Assembly (NCBI GenBank): GCA_900323505.1
Contig: OOIN01000018.1
Span: 1 to 64,000 of the forward strand
Origin: Ustilago trichophora
Taxonomy: Eukaryota; Basidiomycota; Ustilaginomycetes; Ustilaginales; Ustilaginaceae
DNA length: 64,000 nt
Direction of reading: 5' to 3'
Shown here: positions 18,657-29,727 of the stretch, one piece after another
Position numbering within the stretch: the first letter of the stretch is position 1
How the letters are laid out: every line of letters begins with the position of its first letter
Program-made: the position numbers and the translations under genes
Notes under the pieces: generated by a model
Databases searched by the model: none
Told to the model about the DNA's origin: nothing
The model's input: the letters and a program-made list of their open reading frames with translations, nothing else

Positions 18657-20296
18657 CTTTGGAAAGCGAATTTGCAAAGTAAGTAGGATGGATCGAATGT
18701 GATTCTTGAGGTTGAGATCGTGCAATGGCAAGCTTCTTCCTTTTGAGAGATGATGAGTTCGTTTGACAGTGGTCCGACGATGGTTCGCTTGCAGAATGAG
18801 CAAGGTTTTGATATAACGTTTGATCCGATTCAGAAGAACTAGGGTCTGCTGATCCCTTTTTTTATCAGATAAAGGCGGAATTTAAAAATCTCCAGCTTAG
18901 CCCGGTTCCAAATCTAACCCTCCTTTGCGCCCAAAGTTTATGGTACGCTCAAGCCCTGTATCTCGTTGCGACCTCCCAGCATACAGCCCGAGTGAAATTT
19001 GTCAACTCTACAGAGTAACTCTGGACTCTGCTGATCCACCCGCTCGGAGCCGCAGAAAGAAGCCAGCATTTCACCCCATTGGTCCGGGACATTTCGGAAG
19101 GAGTAGCTTGTGTCGAAGACTCATGCAACCAATGATGTTGTAGTTGGCTTCGCCAGCCCAATCGACGAATACTGATGTTTACGCCATTGGCTTACAAGAA
19201 GTTTTGATTATACAGTTCGGTCTGTTTTCTGCGACACAACCTGATGAATTTTTCGGGCTACTTTACCGATGTACCGTGAACAGCAACAGATCTCTTGGCG
19301 TACAGGCAACCTTCTCAGTCTTGTACGCTGCGGACCCTTTACGACTTGCGGCACATTGTTACGATTCGACCGTGCGTAGCTTTGCTCTCCCCCACGCTGA
19401 AAGGAACAGGATGCCACTCTTTTTGTAAAATAGTAATACTATGTGTATTATTTTTTTTATTATCTTTTTTCTTTTCTTTTTTCTTTATTCTCAACATACA
19501 GAAGATTTTCTGGATGCAGGAGAAGATGTAGACCCAGAATCGCCAAATGTAAGTTTAACCAATGCGTATGCTCGGGCATCAGATTTTCAGCCTTCAAGGC
19601 TTTTTAGAAAGACTGCAACGTAGCATCACAGCCAGGTCAATATCAGATCTAACGAAGCAGCTCGGCTCGGCACTGCCCGAAGACATTACGGCTTCGTTCA
19701 CACGTAAGCTTAGAGTCATGCAGAACTGGATATCGATGGAACAGGTTCAAGCAGCATGAATGTCTCTTACTTGTCTTCCTGCCGAATGCAAACACAAAGC
19801 ATATTCCAGCTTGAATGACCTCGGTCCCGTAGGTGGATAACACAAAAACCTTTCTCCGTCAAGACCGCTATGCGTGCGATCGTATGGTTCAAAAAAAAAC
19901 TCCCCATGGTGTACAAGGTTTGTGAATCTGGTGTTCGGTTACAAGGTGCTGGACTCGCTCGGCAAGCACACTATCTACATGCAGCAAGTACGGCTCTCGC
20001 TAGCCGTTATTCAGGTGGTCTTCGTGGTGCGTGAAACGGATGATCGATCTGGCAAGGTGTGGCCTCGGGCGCTTCCAACTTCTTCTGTGGATTCTCTGAG
20101 CAATGAGCCGATCAGGAGTTCTATGAAAGCGCTCTAATGGCGTCACTGTCTAGCTACCTGGAGTGTGGATGCAAGTGTGTGCTTCCCGCAGTAAGAGCAT
20201 AAGACTATCAACAAGCTCAGATTGGGCCCTGCCCCCAGTGATCACAATAACCACCTCTACAATCGCCTTCAAACGCTCTTCAGCTCTACGAACACC
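18657..20296. other. Divergent intergenic region between fer3 and fer4
   Basis: 1640 bp without a supported gene. It is the presumed shared promoter region. It contains the strong GATA element at 18862-18872, a TTTAAAAATC A/T-rich stretch just beyond it, and a pyrimidine-rich (TTTTC)n tract at 19448-19492. Short open frames here (all under 100 codons) show no recognisable domain. Confidence 0.7.
18862..18872. promoter_or_regulatory. Iron-responsive GATA element upstream of fer3
   Basis: TTATCAGATAA contains an exact ATCWGATAA (18864-18872) and is nearly palindromic, with GATA cores on both strands. It lies about 206 bp upstream of the fer3 start. ATCWGATAA is the extended site of fungal iron GATA repressors (SreA type); U. 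maydis Urbs1 binds GATA motifs at siderophore genes. Binding here is inferred. Confidence 0.75.
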
Positions 20297-21194
20297 ATGA
20301 CAGCCTCACCACTGGCGTTCTTGACGCCGGATCCATCCTCGGAACTGGCAGGAGTCTACCACCTCATCTTGAACCGTCCCGGTGCGCGCAATGCCATAAG
20401 TCGAGCCTTGCTCCAAGAAGTGACAGGCTGCCTTCGAGTACTGCTTCGCAAGATCTCCAACCCCAGCGTGGCAGAGCCATTACCGCGCGTTCTCATTCTT
20501 CGCGCCAACGGACCTACATTCTGTGCAGGCGCCGACCTTAAAGAGCGAAAGGGGATGTCAGAGACCGAGGTGGTTGGATTTCTTCGTGACTTGAGGCAGA
20601 TGCTTGATCAAGTGGAGAAGTTACCCATTCCAACGGTCGCGGCAATGGATGGAGCTGCTCTTGGTGGTGGGCTGGAGCTAGCTTTGGCATGCGACTTTCG
20701 TATTGCAGGTGAGTCTGAAAGGTATGGAAGAGCACTATTGGTACACCACTAACGGCTCTCTTCATTTGTGTTGATCAACAGCCGAGTCGGTTGAGAAAAT
20801 CGGTTTCCCCGAAGTCAAGCTTGGGATCATTCCCGGCGCAGGGGGAACGCAAAGAGCTCCTCGTATCATCGGTATGCAACGAGCGAAAGAACTCATCTAC
20901 ACCGGCATCCAGCTCAATGCCACCCAAGCCAAAGAGCTCGGCCTGATCGACCATGTTGCTCCTGGTGCGTCGTGTCTGAAGTTGTGTCAAGAGCTAGCAC
21001 AGCAAATGATCCCGTCAGCACCCCTTGCGCTTCGAGCTGCAAAGATGGCTATCAGTATGGGTGCCAATGTCGAGCTCGCGCGTGGACTCGACTTCGAATG
21101 GGCGTGCTACGAGCCTTTGCTCGAGACAAAAGACAGACGAGAGGCATTGGATGCTTTCCAGCAAAAACGCAAGCCTGTCTTTACGGGAAAGTAG
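20297..21194 (+). CDS. fer4: Enoyl-CoA hydratase/isomerase of ferrichrome A synthesis
   Basis: Crotonase-family enzyme, 274 aa, expected to dehydrate HMG-CoA to methylglutaconyl-CoA, the acyl donor for ferrichrome A (U. maydis pathway knowledge). Exons 20297-20708 and 20782-21194 are joined by a 73-bp intron (GTGAGT...CAACAG) that restores FRIA-AESVEKIGFPEVKLG. The crotonase landmarks are in order: HLILNRPGARNAIS near the start, FCAGADLKER, the oxyanion-hole stretch AALGGGLELALACDFRIA, and LGIIPGAGGTQR. It ends KPVFTGK, with no C-terminal peroxisomal SKL-type signal. The start is the ATG at 20297 (MTASPLAFLT), which suits the family N-terminus better than the in-frame ATG 75 bp upstream. Convergent with fer5, with 178 bp between stop codons. 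Confidence 0.92.
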
Positions 21195-21372
21195 CTTCAA
21201 CTCTTACTCTCAACCAAGCTGTACGTAGATGTTGAGCAAAAGCTTTTTCTGCCCCGGTCAAACAAGAACCGGTCTTTGTGGACTTTGAGAATTGGACAGC
21301 GTGTTTTCAATGGTTCCAGAGAGAAATCTATAAACATAATCCTAGGATGAATTGACAAGGAGATCCAAAGTC

Positions 21373-22886
21373 TTACTCGAGAATTCCTTCCTCAAGGAAG
21401 CGGTCACGGCGCAATACAAACTGTTCATTGATGACCATAAGGAAGAGTCAGTAAGCACCAAGTCATCTAGATCAGCAGGGTCAACTGCAACTTACAAACA
21501 CAGCGCGCTTATGTGGTAATTCAACTTCCTTCCTAATCTCCTGCGGTAGGAAGGTGGCAAGCAGAGGGATGATGTCGAGATCATATCGTGGCTCGCCAAC
21601 CACCACATTGGTACGAGGATCGCGAAGGAAACAAGCATGCTTGAGAGACACCATACAAGCTGTGAACCGATGCTTGCCTCGGAACTGCTCTTCTCCGATG
21701 AGCAGATGCGTGCCTGTTTAACGGCAAGTATGTGAATGATTCCGTTTAGTAAAAGTCTGAGCTGAGAAAAGACAAGAACAATAATCTCGATACATACCCT
21801 GATCGTAATCACCTAGACCACCAACGAAGGCAGCCATGCCATCCTCTTTGCTCCAGACTATCTCGCCGTATCCAGCTGGGACACCGTCCCAGAGTACCAA
21901 GACACCCATGGCGTGTGGGTCTGCATTCTTCTCTCGAATATACTTGAGGTGTTTTTCTTCTGGCCCCCTTTCGCGCCAACCGTGATTAACGCGGTCACTA
22001 TTCTGCCACCTACTGTAAGCCTGAAAATGCTCGGGGTTTGTGGCGTCAATATGAACAAGCTCGAGATGTTGAGAGCAAGAAAAGACGTAACGTGAGTAGA
22101 CCACGGAGCCAGGTGCAGGCTTGGGGGGACGCAGCGGATGTGTAGCGAGCACGGGAGGAGAAGTGCTGTGAGTGAAGGCGAGAATGTGGGGGAAAGATCC
22201 ACAAGCAGGGATGGGCGTTTGCAGCCAGTGTGTATCGGAAGGTGCACCAGCTCCTTGCCAGAAAGCGTTGCGGTCGAGCAAAAGTAAGTCGGTCTCGGTC
22301 GGTGAAGCAAAACTGAGACCTGTCTGGATCAAGTAGAATCGCTGATTGTTTGTTACTTGACCTTTAAGGAGGATGGCAAGACGATCAGAGCGCTTATGTC
22401 GGATCCAGACTGAGTGAGAATGAAGTCAATGTCAGCAGGTGAAGCTCGAAGTATGTCTCTACCTCTGCGGAGTGACTTACAGGCATAAACAGCAGCCCAG
22501 ATCGCTCGATGAGGATCGAATTCGCCATCGAGCAGCTCGAAAGACCAAACGTGCTGATAGGTCGCTCGATCCTCATTGACCACACCATGCAAGCTCGTCT
22601 TCGCGAGGCGATTCAGCTTGATCCACCTTGCAACAGAGACAAAGTCGAGCTGGCCAGCCTCTGCCAAAGAAACGCTGATGCTAGTCTCGGCTGCATCTAG
22701 TGCTTCTTCGTCCGAGACAGCATCCACATGTACTTGCACCTTGACACGAGCTTCGCGACCAGGCAAAGTGAAAACATGCTCTCCACTTGCGAGAAACACC
22801 TTTTCCTCTTTACGTGGATTAAAAGTGGCACGTAGTCCCGGTTGACGCGGGGCTGGGCTGGGGTTGACGATGGTAGCGGCAGTCAT
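21373..22886 (-). CDS. fer5: N5-hydroxyornithine acyltransferase, GNAT (SidF/AlcB type)
   Basis: Transfers the methylglutaconyl group to N5-hydroxyornithine (role known for U. maydis Fer5). I resolve four exons: 22481-22886, 21798-22409, 21496-21713 and 21373-21420, giving 427 aa. Introns are 71, 84 and 75 bp, with donors GTAAGT, GTATGT and GTAAGT. Splicing yields IWAAVYAFWIRHKRSDRLA, then NNQRFYLIQTGLSF, then the acyltransferase core GGLGDYDQGTHLLIGEEQFR, KHACFLRDPRTNVVVGEP and RFLEEGILE at the end. NADPHAMGVLVLWDGVPAGYGE is the typical acetyl-CoA-type beta-strand segment of the AlcB/SidF family. It starts at MTAATIVNPSPAPRQ and shares an upstream region with fer6, which runs the other way. 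A 16-codon last exon is unusual but keeps the frame and the conserved end. Confidence 0.9.
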
Positions 22887-24137
22887 TGTGACAGGCAGAG
22901 AGTTATGTTAGCGTGGAGCAATAGCTAATGGCTTTGCAATGTGGAGCCTTTTCTATTTGTCTGGAGAGCAAAAATTTTGGAGCCGCATGAGGACCGCACC
23001 GCCTTCACAATGCTTCACGACGAGGCCGATGTCGTATACAGGCGAGGGCACCACGGTGCAGTATTCCAAGATCTGACTGCGAGTGGATTGGAACTGGTCG
23101 CAATACCTGTGCCATTTGGTCACTGGTGGTACAGCGTAAATGCAGACATAATCGAATGGTTTTCGAACAGCGAGACTGAGATGCAAACTTGCCTCAATGA
23201 CTCATTCGCACAAAGCACAAGACATGGCAAAGCAGAACAATGAAGGCAAGCAGAGACTCGCTTTGCGCTGGAAGAGAACAGAAACCTTTGCTCGCAATGT
23301 TCTCAGGGTGTTTTGGCGATAATCGACAAACTTGCTTGCGTCAGAGTACCTCTTGGCGAGAAAAGCTGGTCGAAACCCACACTCAGCATCAGCAACGGGA
23401 GGGAATGCTCAGGTGGGTGGGCGAGAAAGAGGCGTGAGAGTGCATCGTTGGCTGTGATTGAGCGCAAAGACGGAATGGGTCGGAAGCAGACGTTCCAATC
23501 GGATAAAGCCAACGAGGGTGCATGTCGGCGAGTACAAGTTTCGTGGCTCGTCCAATAGAGTAGAGAAGAGTAGGGTAGAGTGGAACAGCAGTGGACAGAG
23601 TAATCTGATTAGCACAATCTGATAAATTAAACGCAGAACCCCTTGGCAAACGCGCTAATGTACAGCTCAGCGCTTAGCCGAGACATTCAATTTTTCCGGG
23701 TCGACGTCGGCGATAGATCACAGAATAGAAAACATGGGTGTATGCCCAATATCAACAGCAAAGCATGCAGCTGCTTGATCCATTCTCGAGATTTGCTAGC
23801 CTCCTTGTTCTCTGTTGCGGCTGCAGCGGTGGAAAGATTCTAGTTGCACCTTCTCTAGCAGCTGCTTGTTCCGTTTGACACCCTGCCTTCCTGTATTCCT
23901 CGTCGAGCCCTTCAGCTTTTTCCCTCTCCCTTTTCTAGCGAACAAGTCGAACTGATCAACAGAGAGGGTCAACCTTTGGTTGCCGTGAAACTAAAATTCG
24001 ATCGACTCTACAAGACATTTCTTCCGATCGAAGTCAAGTCTCTTCCTCTTGACCTTCAATCAGACCCCAACTCGATTAGCTCACTACCTCTTGACGCTCC
24101 GCCACCATTTCTTCGCATTTGACTTTCGGGAAAGACG
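22887..24137. other. Divergent intergenic region between fer5 and fer6
   Basis: 1251 bp. No supported gene. It contains the GATA pair at 23602-23625. The stretch before fer6 (23850-24137) is pyrimidine-rich, as in smut 5' leaders. Confidence 0.7.
23602..23625. promoter_or_regulatory. Paired iron-responsive GATA elements, fer5/fer6 promoter
   Basis: An exact ATCTGATAA lies at 23617-23625, with an imperfect copy (ATCTGATTA) starting at 23603, so AATCTGAT is repeated with about 14 bp spacing. The site is 731 bp from the fer5 start and 513 bp from the fer6 start, and it could serve both divergent genes. Confidence 0.7.
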
Positions 24138-27100
24138 ATGACCACCGTCAGCGAGAAACAAACGCCCTCTCAAGCCGACCCAGAGAAGGCTCAAGAGCTT
24201 CAGCTGACAGTACAACCATGGGAGCCACGAGCATGGTGGAAGAAAGTCCCGTTCTTGAGCACACGGGTGAGGCCAATCATCTCAGCTTTGGATCCTGATC
24301 ATCCCAACGCAAAGATGACCCCGGAAGCAAGCGCCAACTGGTTCTCCATCTGCTGGTTTGCATGGATAGATCCTATCCTCACCGCTGGTTACACAAGGCC
24401 CATGGAGAAAGACGATCTCTATCTACTTCCCCATGATCGGTGCTCGGACAAACTCGGCGCTCAACTCATGGCTGCACTGGTAAAAAGGCAACAGCAGCGT
24501 CGAGATTCGATCCTTGCGGATCCTCGCAAAGCAGACAAGCCCGCCAGGATTCCACCTCTCATGTGGGCCATGAACGATATCGTCTTCCGCTACTTCTGGC
24601 TTGGAGGTCTGCTCAAGCTTCTAGCTGATGTCGGTACCATCACAAGCCCACTCCTTCTCCGAGCGCTCATCACATTCGGCAGAAAGTCTTACAACCTTCG
24701 CGACAATCGTGATCAAGCTCCTCACCTCGGAGAAGGCGTGGGTCTCGCCATCGGTCTATTCCTGCTTCAGGCGCTGTGCGTTTTCCTCAACGTACACGCC
24801 TTCAACCGCGGCTTTGGCACAGGCATCATTCTTCGTGGTGCTCTTATTCAAGCCATATTCGAGCGCGGCATGAATCTTTCAACGCGAGCAAGGACAGCTT
24901 GCGGTCTAGGAGTCAGCAAATTGGTGACACTCATCAGTGCCGATGCAACACGCATCGACTATGCAGGTCAGTTTTTCCATATGGCTTGGACAAGTGCGAT
25001 CCAGATCATCATTTGCGTTGCGCTTCTCTTATGGAGTTTGTCGTACAGTGCACTACCTGGTATTGCTGTTCTGGTGCTCATGAGTCCCGTTCAGACCGCC
25101 ATCACGAAGCGGCTTTTTGCGCTGCGGAAGAAGAGCATGGTATGGACGGATAAGCGCAACAAAGCGGTCAACGAAGTGGTCGGGGGCATCCGGGTCGTCA
25201 AGCAGTTCGCATGGGAACAGCCCTACTCGCAACGCATTGCTGAGTTGCGAGCAAAGGAGATGTCGTTCCATCGTGTTCGACTCTACTTGCGCTCTCTCAA
25301 TCTTGCTCTTGCTTTTGCCACACCGACGATCGCAACCGTGCTGAGCTTCATCACATACGCGTTGGTAGGCAACGAACTCGATGCTGCCGTTCTGTTCTCA
25401 TCGCTTTCCTTCTTCACCTTGCTTCGCACTCCACTTCAGTTCCTTCCCATCGCTTGTAATGCCGTAGTGGACGCCAAGAACGCTGCCGATCGTATTGAAA
25501 AGGTCTTTGACGCCGAAATCCAGCAGGATCAGATCATTCGCGATCCCACTGCAGAAAATGCGATTCAGATGCAAGAAGCAAGCTTCACCTGGGAAACCAT
25601 TCAATCCGAGACTACAACAGAGTCTGTTGCAACACTCGACCAACTCAATCTTACCGTACCGCGTGGAACACTGTGTGCCGTTGTCGGCGGTGTGGGCAGC
25701 GGCAAAAGCTCTCTCATTTCAGCGCTAGCCGGCGAAATGCGACAGACATCTGGCAAAGTCATCCTCTCCTCCTCCACCGCCGTCTGTGCGCAAACTGCAT
25801 GGATCCAGAGCACCACTATCCGCAACAACATCATTTTTGGCAATATCTTCGATGCCAAGCGGTACCACTTCGTTCTGCAAAAATGCTGCCTGCTTCCCGA
25901 CCTGGCCACACTGCCGGAGGGAGACCAGACGATTGTCGGCGAAAAAGGTGTTTCCCTTTCCGGTGGTCAAAAACAAAGGATCAATATCGCAAGAGCTCTT
26001 TACCACAACAGCGAGATTGTATTGCTTGACGACTGCCTCTCGGCGCTTGATGCAAGGGTCGGTGCGGACGTCTTCCGCAATGTCATCGCAGGAGATGCCA
26101 TGAAGGGAAAGACACGGCTCCTAGTCACGCACTCGCTCGATGCCTTGAGATCGTGTGAGTGGATCGTGCTGATGGATGGTGGTCGGATCATCGAGCAGGG
26201 CACGTACAACCAGTTGATGGAAGGTAAAGGTCGGGTCGCCGAGCTGCTGTTGAAACACACCCGGGAGCGTATTCAGCAAGATCAGGATAGAGACGATGAC
26301 GAGAAGCCAAAAGGTGGTATCGAAGATGATGTCGAATCTCTTGGTGACAGCAATTCGAAGAGCACAACCACCACTCCTACAGTCGACGACAAAGCCAAAC
26401 CCAGCTTGCTGCCCGATCGACCTAAATCTCAAGAGCAGGCTGCAAAATCGGCTCCCCACAAAGATCTGATGCAAGCAGAAGAGCGTTTCAGCGGCTCAGT
26501 CTCACGCTCTACCTATCTCTCATATCTCCGCGCGGCACCCCTACCCCTCCTACTTCCACTCTTTGTCGTCGCAGTGTTGGTATTCCAGGGCTCGACAATT
26601 ATGTCACCCGTTTGGCTGTTGTGGTGGCAAAATCACACCTTCTCCTTGCCTCAAGGCGTGTACATGGGCGTCTATGCAGTCTTTGGTATCACCCAGTCTC
26701 TCGGTCTGCTCAGCATGGGAATCATTTTCTCCACATTCACCATCAAGTCGGCCACCAATCTACATCACCGTGCACTGCAGCGAGTGCTTCATGCACCGTT
26801 CTCGTTCTTCGATACCACTCCCCAAGGTCGGATCACACATCGATTCAGCAAAGACATGGACACACTGGATAACATTATTGGCGAAGCGATGCGAACACTC
26901 ATCGGCACAGTGGTTCAGGTTGTGGGCTCTATCGTGTTGATCGCGATCTTGACACCGTACTTTTTGATTCCTGTGGCAGTGATTCTGGTGCTATATTTCT
27001 GGATCGCCGCTTACTATCGTTCGACAGCACGAGAGTTGCGCAGAATCGATGCCGGGCTGCGGTCCAACATGCACGAGCATTTCAGTGAGTCTCTGCACGG

Positions 27101-28232
27101 CTTGGTCACCATTCGGGCCTTTGGTCAAGTCGACGCGTTTGTGGCCGAAAATTGTCGACGTATCGACAAGCAAAACCGTGCCTACTGGCTAGCACAGACG
27201 TGTCAACGATGGCTCTCTGTCAGGCTGGATTTCCTCGGCTCATTACTCATCCTGTCGGTGGCGATTCTCGTAGTTGCGAGTCGATTCAACATCAGCCCAG
27301 GCGAGACGGGTGTGGCGCTATCTTATATCCTCACCGCACAGAGTATTTTCGGATGGATGATTCGACACGCTGCAGAGCTAGAAAACAATATGAGCGCTGT
27401 CGAGCGGGTGCTGCACTACGCGAACCAGATTGAACAGGAGAAGGCTTACCATGTTCCATCCGTCGACGACGCACTGATGGCTCGAGACTGGCCAGAGCGA
27501 GGAGAAATCACCTTCAACAGTGTCGAAGCCAAGTATGCTTCGTCAGAACGCAACGTGCTCGATAAGCTGGATCTTCAGATTGCGGCTGGTGAAAAGATCG
27601 CTTTCTGTGGCCGTACAGGTGCAGGCAAAAGTACGCTGGTCACTACCCTCCTACGAACGCTCGAGCTGAGTGCCGGAAGCATAAAAATAGATGGAGTCGA
27701 CATCTCTTCTATCGGCCTACATCGTCTACGAAGCACAATCTCACTCATCCCTCAAGACGCTGTCATCTTTAGCGGAACACTGCGTTACAACCTCGACCCG
27801 TTATCAGAACACACGGATGCGACACTCAACGACGCACTTGGACGTACCAGCTTGACCGACCTGTCACTCGACATGAACATCACGGAAGAAGGTGGCAACC
27901 TCTCGGGGGGTCAACGGTCGCTTATCTCTCTAGCGCGTGCCATGGTTCGCAAAACAAGGATCGTCATTCTGGATGAAGCTACGGCGAGCATTGATCAGCA
28001 AACCGACGTGCAGATACAGCAAGTACTCAAGAACGAGTTCGAGTCGACCACTACACTGACGGTTGCGCACAGGATTCAGACAATTTTGCATTCGGATCGT
28101 GTTTGCGTGTTGGACAACGGTAGAATTGTTGAGATCGGGAAACCGGAGGAACTGTACGGACGAGAGAAGGGTGCATTTAGAGCATTATGCGATAGTGCCA
28201 ACATTCAGTTTCACGATGGTAAGTGGCAGTGA
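24138..28232 (+). CDS. fer6: Full-length ABC transporter (ABCC/Yor1 type) of the siderophore cluster
   Basis: Single-exon gene of 1364 aa with the (TMD-NBD)2 plan. The first membrane domain spans about residues 130-450. NBD1 has Walker A GGVGSGKSS near 518, signature LSGGQKQR near 607 and Walker B IVLLDDCLSALD near 630. A charged, disordered linker (about 700-790, rich in D, E, K and S/T) precedes the second membrane domain. NBD2 has Walker A GRTGAGKST near 1160, signature LSGGQRSL near 1255 and Walker B IVILDEATASID near 1275. Both sites look competent; NBD1 has Asp rather than Glu after the Walker B Asp (LLDD), a common feature of ABCC NBD1. Location between fer5 and fer7 suggests siderophore or drug export at the plasma membrane or a vesicle; the substrate is not shown by sequence. 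Confidence 0.92.
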   Translation: MTTVSEKQTPSQADPEKAQELQLTVQPWEPRAWWKKVPFLSTRVRPIISALDPDHPNAKMTPEASANWFSICWFAWIDPILTAGYTRPMEKDDLYLLPHDRCSDKLGAQLMAALVKRQQQRRDSILADPRKADKPARIPPLMWAMNDIVFRYFWLGGLLKLLADVGTITSPLLLRALITFGRKSYNLRDNRDQAPHLGEGVGLAIGLFLLQALCVFLNVHAFNRGFGTGIILRGALIQAIFERGMNLSTRARTACGLGVSKLVTLISADATRIDYAGQFFHMAWTSAIQIIICVALLLWSLSYSALPGIAVLVLMSPVQTAITKRLFALRKKSMVWTDKRNKAVNEVVGGIRVVKQFAWEQPYSQRIAELRAKEMSFHRVRLYLRSLNLALAFATPTIATVLSFITYALVGNELDAAVLFSSLSFFTLLRTPLQFLPIACNAVVDAKNAADRIEKVFDAEIQQDQIIRDPTAENAIQMQEASFTWETIQSETTTESVATLDQLNLTVPRGTLCAVVGGVGSGKSSLISALAGEMRQTSGKVILSSSTAVCAQTAWIQSTTIRNNIIFGNIFDAKRYHFVLQKCCLLPDLATLPEGDQTIVGEKGVSLSGGQKQRINIARALYHNSEIVLLDDCLSALDARVGADVFRNVIAGDAMKGKTRLLVTHSLDALRSCEWIVLMDGGRIIEQGTYNQLMEGKGRVAELLLKHTRERIQQDQDRDDDEKPKGGIEDDVESLGDSNSKSTTTTPTVDDKAKPSLLPDRPKSQEQAAKSAPHKDLMQAEERFSGSVSRSTYLSYLRAAPLPLLLPLFVVAVLVFQGSTIMSPVWLLWWQNHTFSLPQGVYMGVYAVFGITQSLGLLSMGIIFSTFTIKSATNLHHRALQRVLHAPFSFFDTTPQGRITHRFSKDMDTLDNIIGEAMRTLIGTVVQVVGSIVLIAILTPYFLIPVAVILVLYFWIAAYYRSTARELRRIDAGLRSNMHEHFSESLHGLVTIRAFGQVDAFVAENCRRIDKQNRAYWLAQTCQRWLSVRLDFLGSLLILSVAILVVASRFNISPGETGVALSYILTAQSIFGWMIRHAAELENNMSAVERVLHYANQIEQEKAYHVPSVDDALMARDWPERGEITFNSVEAKYASSERNVLDKLDLQIAAGEKIAFCGRTGAGKSTLVTTLLRTLELSAGSIKIDGVDISSIGLHRLRSTISLIPQDAVIFSGTLRYNLDPLSEHTDATLNDALGRTSLTDLSLDMNITEEGGNLSGGQRSLISLARAMVRKTRIVILDEATASIDQQTDVQIQQVLKNEFESTTTLTVAHRIQTILHSDRVCVLDNGRIVEIGKPEELYGREKGAFRALCDSANIQFHDGKWQ

Positions 28233-29727
28233 TGGCCACAACTTGTCTCGGGAACATGTAAATTGTCGAAGAAATCAGTCAAAAGCCTTGCTTCAGATAC
28301 ACCGGAAAAGGTTGCTTTTGTAGGGCGTGACCTTGCTTCCCATTCTTCTTGAGCCTTCTGTACAGTAGTTGAGTGACATGACTTGAAGAAACTCTCATTC
28401 GCTGAATCAGTCGCAGCACAACCAACGTTTCGGCCGAACTGGAGTACAGCCGATGAACCCCAATGGACGTAACCATTTGCTCCTTCTGAACATCTCGGCA
28501 ATTTTCGGTCGCACTGCCAACAACTAGCAATTCAAGAAGAATTAAACGAGAGGTTTGGAAGACAACTCTGGGTCTCTTGACAACTTTTGATTAGATCCGT
28601 ATCAGCCGACCTAGCAATATAACCTTTGCCAAGAAAACCCCTACTCTCTCTCGAATCGTAAAGCGGCTGATTGTTTTCGGTTGAAAGTTTTCACACGCCG
28701 AGAGAATTGACATCGCTGGGTCACGCTCAAACCGCGCCGTACGTCTGAGAGCGCTTATTCGGAGTACAGTCAACCGCAAATGACTGCAAAGAGAACCATG
28801 TGCTTGCGAGTGCTTGCGAAACGGAAATGCATTCACAGGAAGAGAAAGAAAAAAAAAAAAAAAAAAAAAAAAAAACAACGAAACAGAATCTGGGTGAGCA
28901 ACGATTCGTTCGGCGACTGGGTGCTCAGCAGCCTCTAGCAACACTGTAACCACATCCGAGCTACCTTTTCAGTCCTCCGGTATTTTCCAATCCGGATCAC
29001 ATCCCCCACCTTGACCCAACTTTGCATATCAGATAATTTTTTTGTCTCTAACGATGCTTTTCCCCTCCTGGGCAACCTGCAATGCTCTGCAAGCCACCCT
29101 CTCACTGTCCCAGTTCGATCCTCGGAAGATCACGGAATCGTTGATGTCTTTGAACAACAGTGTGCGCCCAAGAAATTAATCTGCACAGCCTGAGAAAACT
29201 TGTAGGCACCGGTTTCAGTCATGCAAATCTTTGGGAATCCAATCAGCTTGCGAAACGGTTGCAGGTGACATTGCTGCAGGACAGACTGGGCCAAAGAGGC
29301 CAGTCGTCCTTTCAGGCAAAGACTTTGTTTCTAAGACTAGTACAGTACAGTACTGTACGTACCGACCAAGTTGTCCGAGTCATGTGTGTACAGCATGGCA
29401 GTCGAACGATACCTGTCCTTTCGCTTGCTCGAATGGTTTTGGCTCCTCAATTGAGCAGGAAAGTTCTGGCTGCAAGGTACTGCCGAAGCATATCCCTGGT
29501 TCTAGCTAGCCGTCTGCCCTATAGCTTTGCCACCTCATGGATGGACAGAGCCGAATCTTCGCTCCGATACCTGGCGATAATCTAAAGTCGACCATCGCTG
29601 CAGCAAGGCATACATAAGGAGCACACAAAGTTGTGCAAATTCGCTCCCTGAATCGTTCTCATCATACTCATCTGTCCCTCCGCAGGTAGTCGACGCTTTA
29701 CCGGAAGCAGAAACTTCACCTGCAACC
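28233..29727. other. Intergenic region between fer6 and fer7
   Basis: 1495 bp with no supported gene. It holds a 27-bp poly-A run (28849-28875), a GATA element (29028-29036) and a TACAGTACTGTAC-type palindrome at 29341-29360. Open frames on both strands are short and low in coding character. Confidence 0.7.
29028..29036 (+). promoter_or_regulatory. Iron-responsive GATA element upstream of fer7
   Basis: Exact ATCAGATAA, followed by T-rich sequence, 692 bp upstream of the fer7 start codon. It has the same sequence as the core of the fer3 element. Confidence 0.65.

Noticed and set aside
18657..18803. In-frame upstream ATG at 18803 extending Fer3 by 49 residues
   Set aside because: The extra residues are basic and low in family similarity, and they lie in the promoter side of the gene; MAASTVFSRL at 18656 is the better start.
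28849..28875. Poly-A run as the tail of a retroposed element
   Set aside because: No target-site duplication or retroposed gene body is visible upstream; simple microsatellite is the easier reading.
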